In this document: positions 8,186-15,840 of the stretch, one piece after another
Layout of the letters: the number at the start of each line of letters is the position of its first letter
How positions within the stretch are numbered: position 1 is the stretch's first letter
Assembly: GCA_018053995.1 (NCBI GenBank)
Contig: JAGPKJ010000002.1
Span: forward strand, 5,772-69,771
Length of the DNA stretch: 64,000 bases
From: Lachnospiraceae bacterium
GTDB lineage: Bacteria > Bacillota > Clostridia > Lachnospirales > Lachnospiraceae
Direction of reading: 5' to 3'
The notes under the pieces: generated by a model
The model's input: only the letters and a program-made list of their open reading frames with translations
The model's database searches: none
What the model was told of the DNA's origin: nothing
Program-made: the position numbers and the translations under genes

Positions 8186-8213
8186 TTACTTTTGACGCCC
8201 ATATCATGATATG
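8163..8213. repeat. Dispersed repeat copy overlapping the phosphatase stop
   Basis: On the minus strand it reads ATATGGGCGTCAAAAGTAAT, then a TTGTATTATGATG segment and TTACGAAG, matching copies at 52637 and 55011. It ends in a perfect 14-bp palindrome CATATCATGATATG (8200-8213). The last seven codons of the phosphatase gene are contained in it. Confidence 0.65.
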
Positions 8214-8259
8214 ATTATTGTAGTATTCAGTGTAGGAAAAAAATATTAGGAGAGAGACA

Positions 8260-9396
8260 TTGCAAAGCACAGGTCGCACATTTGACAAGAACTGCACAGC
8301 GGTGATGAAGGGAATGTTGATCATTTTTATGTTGTATCACCATCTTTTCAGCGGAGATTACACTCTTCACGGCGTTAAACTTGTATTTGCACCGGATGTT
8401 TTCAACTATCCGTATTTTGTGCTATTCGGAAAGACGTGTGTCGGAGGGTTCGCATTCCTTTCGGCATATGGGATGATGAAGCAGATGATGAATCTGCGTG
8501 GCGCCAAAGAATTTTTGAAAACGGTCGCGAAGCGTCTGATAAAGCTGGAATCTACGGTCATTTTCATTTACCTGGTTGCAATGCTGTATATCACGCTGGT
8601 GCTGCGTGTACCGATCGCGAGTTTCTATACTGATGCGAACGGTTTCTTCCATAAGCACTGGATCATAATAGATGCGCTCGGTCTTGCGGAGCTGTTTCGG
8701 ACGGGAACATTTAATATAACGTGGTGGTACATGTCGGCGGCGGTGCTGATCATACTCGTAATGCCGTTTGTATGTGTGATCTACAGATTTCTTGCTGATC
8801 TCTCGAAATCGGAGTCGGCGGGACGCCGGTTCGCGGGGATGCAGCGGTATCTGATTCTTATTTTCATGCTTATATATCCTTTTCTTCTTATGGAAAATGA
8901 AAGGTATATGAATCACCTTATCGTTCTTCTTGCGGCGGTATTCTTCGGCGCGGCGTTTGCGTATGAGGGGTGGCTCGAAAAGCTTGATGATTACCGTAAA
9001 AGTTCTATCTTTACGCAGATCGTGTATATCGCGGTTTGCGCGGCGGTTTTGGTGATATGCTTCCGTATCGGGATGAAATATGTCAATATCGACAGAGTGT
9101 ATGCGCCGACAGCGGTAGTCTTTGCGATGCTGACATTTTCTTATTTGTCTAAAATACCGTATCTGAACAGGGCGCTCGCGTTTCTGGGCAAGTATTCAGG
9201 CGATATCTTTATGATACATACGCTCATATATTATTATTACTATCCGGATTTCATATATTCATTCCGTTACGATATCGTGATACTGCTTGTTCTGCTCGGA
9301 TGTTCACTCGGTGTATCGATCCTGATCGGGCTGCTGCGGAAAGTCACGCGTTACGACAAGCTTGTCGGAAAGCTGACAGCCAGGATCGAAAGATGA
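8260..9396 (+). CDS. Acyltransferase family 3 membrane protein
   Basis: A 378-residue protein with about ten membrane segments. It opens with the family-type KNCTAVMKGMLIIFMLYHHLF, where the buried His-His pair is the usual catalytic region, and ends with a Lys/Arg-rich tail. Family members transfer acetyl or other acyl groups to sugars of cell-surface polymers. The start is TTG 8260, set by TTAGGAGAGAG upstream; no ATG is better placed. The acceptor sugar cannot be told. Confidence 0.85.
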   Translation: MQSTGRTFDKNCTAVMKGMLIIFMLYHHLFSGDYTLHGVKLVFAPDVFNYPYFVLFGKTCVGGFAFLSAYGMMKQMMNLRGAKEFLKTVAKRLIKLESTVIFIYLVAMLYITLVLRVPIASFYTDANGFFHKHWIIIDALGLAELFRTGTFNITWWYMSAAVLIILVMPFVCVIYRFLADLSKSESAGRRFAGMQRYLILIFMLIYPFLLMENERYMNHLIVLLAAVFFGAAFAYEGWLEKLDDYRKSSIFTQIVYIAVCAAVLVICFRIGMKYVNIDRVYAPTAVVFAMLTFSYLSKIPYLNRALAFLGKYSGDIFMIHTLIYYYYYPDFIYSFRYDIVILLVLLGCSLGVSILIGLLRKVTRYDKLVGKLTARIER

Positions 9397-9442
9397 AAAA
9401 AAGCGAAATAAAGTCAAAGAAAAATGCGTGATAAAGTGTATA

Positions 9443-10345
9443 ATGTCTAATACCATGGAAAATAAAAGCAGTTATGAGATAAAAGAAAAAAGAAGATCAG
9501 ATTTCAGGATGGGCATCAAGCAGAGTATCCCGATCGCGGTAGGCTATTTCAGCGTCAGTTTCACATTCGGGATAATGGCTGCAAAAGCCGGTCTTTCGCC
9601 GCTCATCGCAGGAATAATATCGCTTACGAATGTCACAAGTGCGGGTCAGTTCGCGGGTCTTTCGATCATCGCTTCAGGTGCATCGATGGTTGAGATGTTC
9701 CTGACGCAGCTCATCATAAATCTGCGTTACGCGCTTATGAGCCTGTCACTTTCGCAGAAAATCCCACAAAACATGTCCACTCTAAAAAGAATGCTTATCG
9801 CATTTGCGAATACCGACGAGATATTTGCGGTTTCGATTACTTATACCGGGGAAATAACACCTATGTATATGGCGGGACTTGAGTCGCTGCCGGTTCTGTG
9901 CTGGACGGCGGGAACAGTCGTTGGCGCAGTGGCTACGGATCTTCTTCCGCATCCGATCCAAAGTGCGCTAGGCGTTGCGCTGTACGGAATGTTTATCGCC
10001 ATTGTCATTCCACCTGCCAAGAAAAATAAGGGAATCACGATCGTTGCGCTCATCGCTATGGCGCTTAGCTGTATGATCAAATACATACCGGCGCTCGGAT
10101 TCATCTCGTCGGGCTTTTCGATCATAATATGCACACTGCTGGCAGCAGGACTCGGAGCATTTCTATTTCCCATACCTGATAAGGCGATTTCTGAAAATAA
10201 CAGTGATGTATTGGCAGATGATAATGCTGATAAAATAAAAGTTAAAACAGTAGATAAAGCAGAGAATAAGATTGTCGAAAATCAGGTGCAGACAGAGACT
10301 ATATCAAAAGAAGAGAATTGCACTAACAGGGAGGAAAAGCCATGA
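9443..10345 (+). CDS. azlC: AzlC-type branched-chain amino acid exporter, large subunit
   Basis: A 300-residue membrane protein of the AzlC/YgaZ family, which with AzlD/YgaH exports leucine-type amino acids and analogues. Family segments seen are GIKQSIPIAVGYFSVSFTFG, TNVTSAGQFAGL and LINLRYALMSLSLSQK. After the last membrane segment (about residue 250) there is a 50-residue hydrophilic tail rich in Lys, Glu and Asn, longer than usual. Start choice among GTG 9428, ATG 9443 and ATG 9455 is weak because no clear ribosome site exists. It overlaps azlD by 4 bases. Confidence 0.9.
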   Translation: MSNTMENKSSYEIKEKRRSDFRMGIKQSIPIAVGYFSVSFTFGIMAAKAGLSPLIAGIISLTNVTSAGQFAGLSIIASGASMVEMFLTQLIINLRYALMSLSLSQKIPQNMSTLKRMLIAFANTDEIFAVSITYTGEITPMYMAGLESLPVLCWTAGTVVGAVATDLLPHPIQSALGVALYGMFIAIVIPPAKKNKGITIVALIAMALSCMIKYIPALGFISSGFSIIICTLLAAGLGAFLFPIPDKAISENNSDVLADDNADKIKVKTVDKAENKIVENQVQTETISKEENCTNREEKP

Positions 10346-10644
10346 GAACATGTATGTATATAGTCGTCATGGCAGTCACGACCTACCTAATCAGGATGCT
10401 GCCACTCACGATCTTTAAGAAGCAGATTACAAACAGATTTGTCAGAAGCTTCCTGTTTTACGTGCCATACGCATGCCTCACCGCAATGACTATCCCCGCG
10501 ATATTCTACGCTACAAGCAGTGTTGCAAGTGCCGCAATCGGCCTCGCCGCCGCAGTGATACTCAGCTTTATGGGCGGAGGACTTCCGACAGTCGCAGCAA
10601 TCGCCTGCATTGCAGTCTTCGTCGCCGAGCGCTTCATACACTGA
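10342..10644 (+). CDS. azlD: AzlD-type branched-chain amino acid exporter, small subunit
   Basis: A 100-residue protein with four membrane segments, the partner of AzlC. Typical features are YLIRMLPLTIFKK near the N-terminus and the hydrophobic GGGLPTVAAIACIAVFVAE at the end. GGGAGG lies 8 bases before the ATG, which overlaps azlC (ATGA). The last 65 bases are duplicated at 13094-13158 beyond the adjoining cassette, with four differences that are all silent, so this gene end has been an exchange or insertion site. Confidence 0.92.
   Translation: MRTCMYIVVMAVTTYLIRMLPLTIFKKQITNRFVRSFLFYVPYACLTAMTIPAIFYATSSVASAAIGLAAAVILSFMGGGLPTVAAIACIAVFVAERFIH
10580..10644 (+). repeat. Left direct repeat: 3' end of azlD
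   Basis: This 65-base stretch matches 13094-13158 at 61 of 65 positions. The four differences are third-position changes that leave the peptide LPTVAAIACIAVFVAE..IH unchanged. Identity begins in mid-gene and runs to the stop codon. It marks the left boundary of the AAA-ATPase/TOPRIM cassette. Confidence 0.9.
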
Positions 10645-10740
10645 CGCAAGCGTGCCAGTGAAGACACAGTCTGACGCTGCTTCCCGCACTAAACTTACGG
10701 CAGCACAACCTGCCTGCGACCGCAATCACACTGCGACCGC
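10645..10740. repeat. Left copy of duplicated azlD-downstream DNA
   Basis: Matches 13402-13480 plus 13553-13571 (GCAAGCGTGCCAGTGAAGAC and following) with two single-base indels. It has one CTTACGG-type 37-bp unit where the right copy has nearly three. It ends two bases before the stop codon of the TOPRIM gene. Confidence 0.85.
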
Positions 10741-10742
10741 GA

Positions 10743-11441
10743 CTACATAACCGGATGCTGTGTGAAATAGATATGTAGGTTGCTATGACGTTCAAGAGAA
10801 TGCAGATCTTTTTTAATGTATTTCCAAGACTCAGGAAACGAATCCGGGACTCCGTTTGCGACATCACTTTTTAAGAAATCAATGAAAACCCGCTCCTTGT
10901 CGATAAATTTTTCGTAAAATAAATCCGCGTACTCCTGTTTTTTATCTGGGTCAAGATTTTGTTCATTATAAAGTGCGTGATCCAGATTGCAGGACATGAA
11001 ATACATTTCATAGGGACGAGAAGCAACTTCTTTTTGCGTCAATAAAAAATTGATGATTGCAGATTTTCTAGCATTTCTGACTCTTATTTTATCTGGATTA
11101 TTACATGCCATTGTTGTTGTCGTATATTCAATTTCGGATGTTTGACCCTTATGAATTGCGCTGTCATCAACAAATACACCATCCATATCAAGAATCTGAA
11201 TAATCTGATAGATGTCATTTTTGTTAAGTTTGCTGACGTGCAGGAACTCAAGCACAAGCTCATTGATCTTTTCACATACATTATCTGTTGTAACGTTTTT
11301 ATCGCTCGTTATATCACCATTGGTTACACGGAATTCAATCTCGCGGTTACTATTATAGATTTTTCTGAAAATTCTCTCTAAAGCAGTTTTGTCAGAACAA
11401 CCTTCAACTATAAAGAGAACAGTTTTTCTTGGTTTTGCCAT
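10743..11441 (-). CDS. TOPRIM-domain protein, partner of the AAA ATPase (putative defence nuclease)
   Basis: A 232-residue protein of a family I do not recognise by name. It opens KTVLFIVEGCSDKTALERIF, where VEG carries the TOPRIM Glu, and has the DxD motif in QILDMDGVFVDD near residue 93. This is the arrangement of TOPRIM nuclease domains of the OLD/RloB/DUF4435 kind. The start is coupled to the ATPase stop (TGATG), with GGAGG 9 bases upstream of ATG 11441. Two-gene ATPase + TOPRIM pairs are known abortive-infection systems (PARIS, AbiL-type, Gabija), so an anti-phage role is inferred. Base composition is AT-richer than the neighbours. Confidence 0.72.
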   Translation of the reverse strand: MAKPRKTVLFIVEGCSDKTALERIFRKIYNSNREIEFRVTNGDITSDKNVTTDNVCEKINELVLEFLHVSKLNKNDIYQIIQILDMDGVFVDDSAIHKGQTSEIEYTTTTMACNNPDKIRVRNARKSAIINFLLTQKEVASRPYEMYFMSCNLDHALYNEQNLDPDKKQEYADLFYEKFIDKERVFIDFLKSDVANGVPDSFPESWKYIKKDLHSLERHSNLHIYFTQHPVM

Positions 11442-12955
11442 CAGCATTTACCTCCATCTTTCTTGGAGTTGTCCGCTTTTTGTAGTTTATCTTTTATATC
11501 GTTAGTGAATGGCAGTGTCACTTCTTCGGTTATTTTGTGCCCGGCTTTTCTAAAGGCATAACCCATTGACTGCAGATCATCATCATCGTACAATTCTTCT
11601 TTTTGACCGCCAATGTTCAGCGCACGTATATAGAAATCACGGCGGTTATTATTACGGTTAACTCCGGTAAGTCGAATATATCGATTATCAGGATTAGTGG
11701 TTGAGCAGATGATATTTGCGTTATCCAGAGTTTCAAGAGCACGCAGGTTATGAGAAGTGAATATCAATTGTCCTTTCATCTGTTGATGCATTACGCTCAG
11801 AATCTCTCCTAGCAAATATTCAAAAATGCCGGAATCCAGTTCATCTACTACAAGGCAGATTGTTGGATCATTGTAAACAGAAATAAGAAAATTCAAAATA
11901 GAGATAATCCTTTTTATTCCTTCAGACTCATACCGAATTAAAAATCTCTTATCACCACGTCTGGAGTAAACTTCAACCTGGATATACTTATTTCCGTCTG
12001 GCTTCTCCAAAATGCTCTTTTGCTCAACTTCTATCTGCAAATCAGGAACAATAGCTTTGATAGCAATGTTGATTGCGACAATCGTTTGCTGGAAAAGATT
12101 GAATATAGGCTCAGGTAGTTCTCCCTGCCCATCTGTAAATATTGGAAGATATGCCTGAATAACGGAATTATTTGTTTCATGATAAATGTTGATTGGAAGA
12201 GTTTTATTCATATTGATACTTCCGAGCTGATTAACGCGGATTACGCTCATATCCACAGAGGCATATCGTTTTAAACTGTAAATAATATCAAGCAAAGCGG
12301 CTACATCAGTATTTTCCGAGTCCTTAAGCTTTTCCAATGTCTTTATTACCTTGTCATTGAAAAATACAGACGTGTATGAAGCTGCACAAACGGCAGCCAG
12401 TGTATTCATGTCACCTAAGAAAGGTATGGCTTTAATAAGTGATGCAGTTGATGTTTCAACTTTAGAAGCATCGGATGCCAGAAGATTATCATTGTCATAG
12501 AAAGGATTATTATATGAAAGTGACATTTTGCCTTTCCAGCCTTTGCCCCTAGTTTGATAGGAAATTTTTTCATTAATCAATGCAATTCCACATTTTGAAG
12601 GGTCATCGCGAGTATATGCTTTGAGATTTACTTCATATTCAACCCTATATTGGCATTCATCATGTTTAATATAAAATGTTGAAATGATTTTTGAGCCATT
12701 TTCCGAGAGTAGTCCTGAGAAAAAAGAGTACTGAATCGGATTTCCACTTATAACACGTTTTATAATATCAAGAGCTTCCACTAATGCTGTTTTTCCTGAC
12801 CCATTTTGACCGTAAATCCCCAAAATATCAGGCGTAGAAAGCCTGGCATCTTTTTCTAAGCTACTATAGTTAAGGTATTCAACTTTACCAAAGTTCACGT
12901 TTTTGAAATTATGTAATTCCGATTTCATCAGTCTTACTACAATATTGGGTTTCAT
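11441..12955 (-). CDS. AAA (ABC-type) ATPase of a two-gene putative defence system
   Basis: A 504-residue ATPase of the RecF/SMC-like AAA_15 class. The N-terminus KSELHNFKNVNFGKVEYLN is the usual first strand, the Walker A is GIYGQNGSGKTALVEAL near residue 50, the Walker B is ICLVVDELDSGIFEYLL near residue 380, followed by a switch His in IFTSHNLRALE. The middle is a long helical insert. It should gate or activate the downstream TOPRIM protein. Start at ATG 12955 follows AAGGAG by 6 bases. A probable promoter is TATAAT (12982-12987, minus strand) with TTGCAT upstream. Its AT-rich composition and flanking repeats point to recent transfer. Confidence 0.78.
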   Translation of the reverse strand: MKPNIVVRLMKSELHNFKNVNFGKVEYLNYSSLEKDARLSTPDILGIYGQNGSGKTALVEALDIIKRVISGNPIQYSFFSGLLSENGSKIISTFYIKHDECQYRVEYEVNLKAYTRDDPSKCGIALINEKISYQTRGKGWKGKMSLSYNNPFYDNDNLLASDASKVETSTASLIKAIPFLGDMNTLAAVCAASYTSVFFNDKVIKTLEKLKDSENTDVAALLDIIYSLKRYASVDMSVIRVNQLGSINMNKTLPINIYHETNNSVIQAYLPIFTDGQGELPEPIFNLFQQTIVAINIAIKAIVPDLQIEVEQKSILEKPDGNKYIQVEVYSRRGDKRFLIRYESEGIKRIISILNFLISVYNDPTICLVVDELDSGIFEYLLGEILSVMHQQMKGQLIFTSHNLRALETLDNANIICSTTNPDNRYIRLTGVNRNNNRRDFYIRALNIGGQKEELYDDDDLQSMGYAFRKAGHKITEEVTLPFTNDIKDKLQKADNSKKDGGKC

Positions 12956-13093
12956 ATTCGCTCCTTCATACATTTTGTATGATTATATGCAAAAAATATG
13001 TGATTCATGCAAATATATTACCACATCCAATACATTTTGCACAGTACATGATATATTGGCGAGACTTTGTATTACATCAACATCTTGTATATT
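12956..13093 (-). promoter_or_regulatory. AT-rich leader of the ATPase/TOPRIM pair
   Basis: Holds TATAAT at 12987-12982 and TTGCAT at 13012-13007 (minus strand; 19-base spacing, not ideal). The motif ATACATTTTG occurs twice (12969-12978 and 13031-13040), the first within a 13-base palindrome that could be an operator. The region ends where the azlD copy begins. Confidence 0.4.
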
Positions 13094-13158
13094 GACTTCC
13101 GACAGTCGCCGCCATCGCCTGCATCGCAGTCTTTGTCGCCGAGCGCTTCATACACTGA
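13094..13158 (+). repeat. Right direct repeat: allelic copy of the azlD 3' end
   Basis: Encodes the same last 21 codons and stop as azlD with four synonymous changes, but has no gene start, so it is an orphan gene end. The silent divergence shows the two copies come from different strains rather than from a simple local duplication. Confidence 0.9.
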
Positions 13159-13323
13159 GCAAGCGTCAGACATGGATTTTCACAGATAGTTACGAGCGCA
13201 GATGCTTGTGAGCAGTAATATCAGGAATGCAGTACAGAATTGGATCGTAATATTATAACGGAAAGCAGCGTCAGACATGTGATCTTCACGGCAATTTGTG
13301 ACCGCCGGCGCTTACGAACGTAA

Positions 13324-13368
13324 AATGAAAGCAGGTGCGCCCACATAGTGGACACACCTGTTTTCATT
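13324..13368. terminator. Terminator hairpin with an IS-end-like loop
   Basis: AATGAAAGCAGGTG (13324-13337) pairs with CACCTGTTTTCATT (13355-13368); 13 of 14 pairs are Watson-Crick and one is G-U. The 17-base loop and flank, GCGCCCACATAGTGGACA, differ at only three positions from the right end of the IS element at 45070-45093. It can serve the azlCD side; T-runs exist for both directions. Confidence 0.7.
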
Positions 13369-13401
13369 TGTGAGTTAGCGACCGCTGCGAGTCACAATTA
13401 A

Positions 13402-13571
13402 CGCAAGCGTGCCAGTGAAGACACAGTCTGACGCTGCTCCCGCACTAAACCTTACGGCAGCACAACCTGCCTGCGACCGCGTCATAACTTACGGCAGCAC
13501 AACCTGCCTGCGACCGCGTCATAACTTACGGCAGCACAACCTGCCTGCGACCGCGATTGCACTGCGACCGC
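13402..13571. repeat. Right copy of duplicated intergenic DNA with a 37-bp tandem repeat
   Basis: The first 79 bases repeat 10645-10723. Inside, a 37-bp unit starting CTTACGGCAGCACAACCTGC stands at 13451-13487, 13488-13524 and 13525-13552 (partial). The left copy has one unit only. The repeat ends two bases before the glgX stop codon, just as its partner ends at the TOPRIM stop. Confidence 0.85.
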
Positions 13572-13573
13572 AT

Positions 13574-15655
13574 TTATTTCGCCGTGAAGATCATCACGCT
13601 CCGCGCGCCGATAGTCTCGTGACCGCTTGAGATACGCGGCTTTACAACGCTCTTTTCCTGGAAAGTATCGACAACAAGCGACCATGCCGAGCCATTAGGA
13701 AGTTCCGGCAGCGAAAGCTGCAGATCCTCCCAGTAAGTATTTACCGCAAGATATATGATATCGTTCTTACCGCGCGTACGGCCGGCATACATGATGCCAA
13801 GGTAATGCGAATCACCCGAAAAATCATGAGCCCACGGAGTAGTATCGTGCTCAGAGACCTCAGGGAAACCATAGTCGCAGTCAGGAGTCTTCTTCGTGAT
13901 AGGTTCATGTTTTCTGCGGAACGCGATCATAAACTTACAGAATTCGAAAAGGTCATGATTCTTCTTCAGGTCATCCCAGTTAAGCCACGAGATCTCATTA
14001 TCCTGACAGTAAGGGTTGTTGTTGCCGAACCGCGTATTGCCAAACTCATCTCCGGCCAGCACCATCGGAACACCGCGGCTGCACATAAGCACTGACCATG
14101 CATTCTTGACCATGCGCCTGCGAAGCCTGTTGATATCAGGATCGTCAGTTTCGCCTTCAACGCCGCAGTTCCAGCTCTGGTTATCGTTAGAGCCGTCCGT
14201 GTTATTCCATCCATTTGCCTCATTATGCTTATCGTTATAAGTATAGAGATCGTGAAGCGTAAATCCGTCATGACATGTAAGGAAGTTGATAGAAGCATAA
14301 AAACTGCGTCTGCTCTCGTCGTAAAGGTCGGTCGAACCTTGTATACGCGTTGAAGCGCTGTGTATCGTATCGTTGTCGCCCTTTAAGAAACGGCGGATAT
14401 CATCGCGGTATTTTCCGTTCCATTCCACCCATCTGTTCCAGGCAGGGAATGAGCCGACCTGGTAAAGACCGCCGGCATCCCAGGCTTCGGCGATAAGTTT
14501 TACATTTCCCAGGATAGGGTCAAATGCGAGACTTTCAAGGAGCGGCGGCTTGCTCATAGGCGAACCGTCTTCGTTACGTCCGAGAATGCTTGCAAGATCG
14601 AAACGGAATCCATCGACGCGGTATTCGATAACCCAGTAGCGCAGGCATTCGATGATCATCTGCTGCACGATGGGGTGATTGCAGTTGAGGGTATTTCCGC
14701 AGCCGCTGAAATTATAATAGTAGCCGTCCGGTGTGAGCATGTAGTAGATGTTATTGTCGATACCCTTAAATGAGAAGAAAGGACCGTTCTCATTTCCCTC
14801 GGCAGTATGATTGAACACAACGTCAAGGAATACTTCGATGCCGTTCTCGTTGAGGAGTTTGATCATCTGTTTTAGTTCGTTGCCTTCGCGGTTATATTCA
14901 ACGCTTGAGCAATAGCTTGTATTCGGGGCAAAGAAGCTTATAGTGTTATAACCCCAGTAATCAAGGAGCTTCTTGCCATCGACTTCACGCTGTCCCATAT
15001 TTTCGTCAAATTCGAAGATGGGCATAAGTTCAACGGCGGTAACTCCCAGATCAAGAAGATATGGAAGCTTATCCATTATTCCGGCAAATGTCCCTCGGTG
15101 ATTAAGTTCAATGCCGGATGATTCGTGCTTGGTGAATCCGCGGACATGAAGTTCGTAGATGACAAGATCATCCATTGGAAGGATAGGCTGTTTGCAGTTG
15201 CCCCAGTCGAAATCATCTTTTACTACACGTGCGTGATATGGCTTACTGCGGTCGGTATTGGCTCCCCAGACACTTTGCTGAGTAACGGCACGCGCATAAG
15301 GGTCAAGAAGAGTTTTCTTTTTGTCAAATATCTTGCCGTGCGCTGGATCATAAGGACCGTCTAGTCTGTAAGCATATTCGAATTCATCGATATTAAGATT
15401 AAAAACGATCATGGAAAAAACATTTCCGATACGATAATGGTCGGGAAAGCGAAGGGTGGCGTACGGTTTATCTTCCATACGTCTGTAAAGCAGCAGGTCA
15501 CAAGTCGTAGCCTGATTTGAATGGATCGTGAAGCTCACACCGCCGGGAATGGCGGTCGCGCCGTTGATCTCGTAAAATCCGGGACGCACGTCGTATCCCG
15601 ATATTTTGTCCAGTGGAACCATATGATAGTTCTGCGTAATATCAAAATTTGACAT
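13574..15655 (-). CDS. glgX: Glycogen debranching enzyme, GlgX/isoamylase type
   Basis: A 693-residue GH13 enzyme that cleaves alpha-1,6 branches of glycogen or limit dextrin in the cytoplasm. After an N-terminal CBM48-like domain come the four GH13 regions: DVVFNHTAEGN (I), GFRFDLASILG with the nucleophile Asp (II), LIAEAWDAGG with the acid Glu (III) and FLTCHDGFTLHD (IV). I chose ATG 15655, with GAGGG 4 bases upstream; an in-frame ATG at 15796 would add 47 non-family residues, and a TATAAT at 15799-15804 (minus) would place the transcript start inside that extension. No other glycogen gene is adjacent. Confidence 0.93.
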   Translation of the reverse strand: MSNFDITQNYHMVPLDKISGYDVRPGFYEINGATAIPGGVSFTIHSNQATTCDLLLYRRMEDKPYATLRFPDHYRIGNVFSMIVFNLNIDEFEYAYRLDGPYDPAHGKIFDKKKTLLDPYARAVTQQSVWGANTDRSKPYHARVVKDDFDWGNCKQPILPMDDLVIYELHVRGFTKHESSGIELNHRGTFAGIMDKLPYLLDLGVTAVELMPIFEFDENMGQREVDGKKLLDYWGYNTISFFAPNTSYCSSVEYNREGNELKQMIKLLNENGIEVFLDVVFNHTAEGNENGPFFSFKGIDNNIYYMLTPDGYYYNFSGCGNTLNCNHPIVQQMIIECLRYWVIEYRVDGFRFDLASILGRNEDGSPMSKPPLLESLAFDPILGNVKLIAEAWDAGGLYQVGSFPAWNRWVEWNGKYRDDIRRFLKGDNDTIHSASTRIQGSTDLYDESRRSFYASINFLTCHDGFTLHDLYTYNDKHNEANGWNNTDGSNDNQSWNCGVEGETDDPDINRLRRRMVKNAWSVLMCSRGVPMVLAGDEFGNTRFGNNNPYCQDNEISWLNWDDLKKNHDLFEFCKFMIAFRRKHEPITKKTPDCDYGFPEVSEHDTTPWAHDFSGDSHYLGIMYAGRTRGKNDIIYLAVNTYWEDLQLSLPELPNGSAWSLVVDTFQEKSVVKPRISSGHETIGARSVMIFTAK

Positions 15656-15840
15656 ATTCCCTCTATTTCCGAAGGTCTTATGATCTTCTTCTGCCAAACA
15701 TTCTGCAGGTTTATTAATATGCTGCGAATTGTTCTGCGTAATTTCGATATACATTCGGAATCCGCATACGAACGATTTTTGCACTTGCATCACCAAATAT
15801 TATAGAGTATATATCGGCAGATAATAATGAGCAGATAACA

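Larger units (their letters stand above)
13159..13573. other. Gene-free stretch right of the cassette
   Basis: Contains, left to right, a 240-base stretch unique to this side with two related segments AGCGTCAGACATG (near 13163 and 13267), a strong terminator hairpin at 13324-13368, and the right copy of the azlD-downstream DNA with a 37-bp tandem repeat reaching to the glgX stop. No coding potential is seen. Confidence 0.7.

Noticed and set aside
10634..10867. Short open frames on either strand in the repeats flanking the defence cassette
   Set aside because: They have no ribosome site, consist of repeat DNA and overlap the azlD end or TOPRIM gene.
10743..12955. Firm naming of the ATPase/TOPRIM pair as PARIS, AbiL or Gabija
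   Set aside because: Motifs fit the general class only; without profile searches the system type cannot be fixed.
13451..13552. CRISPR array from the 37-bp repeats
   Set aside because: Units are directly adjacent with no spacers and there are no cas genes; it is a simple tandem repeat.
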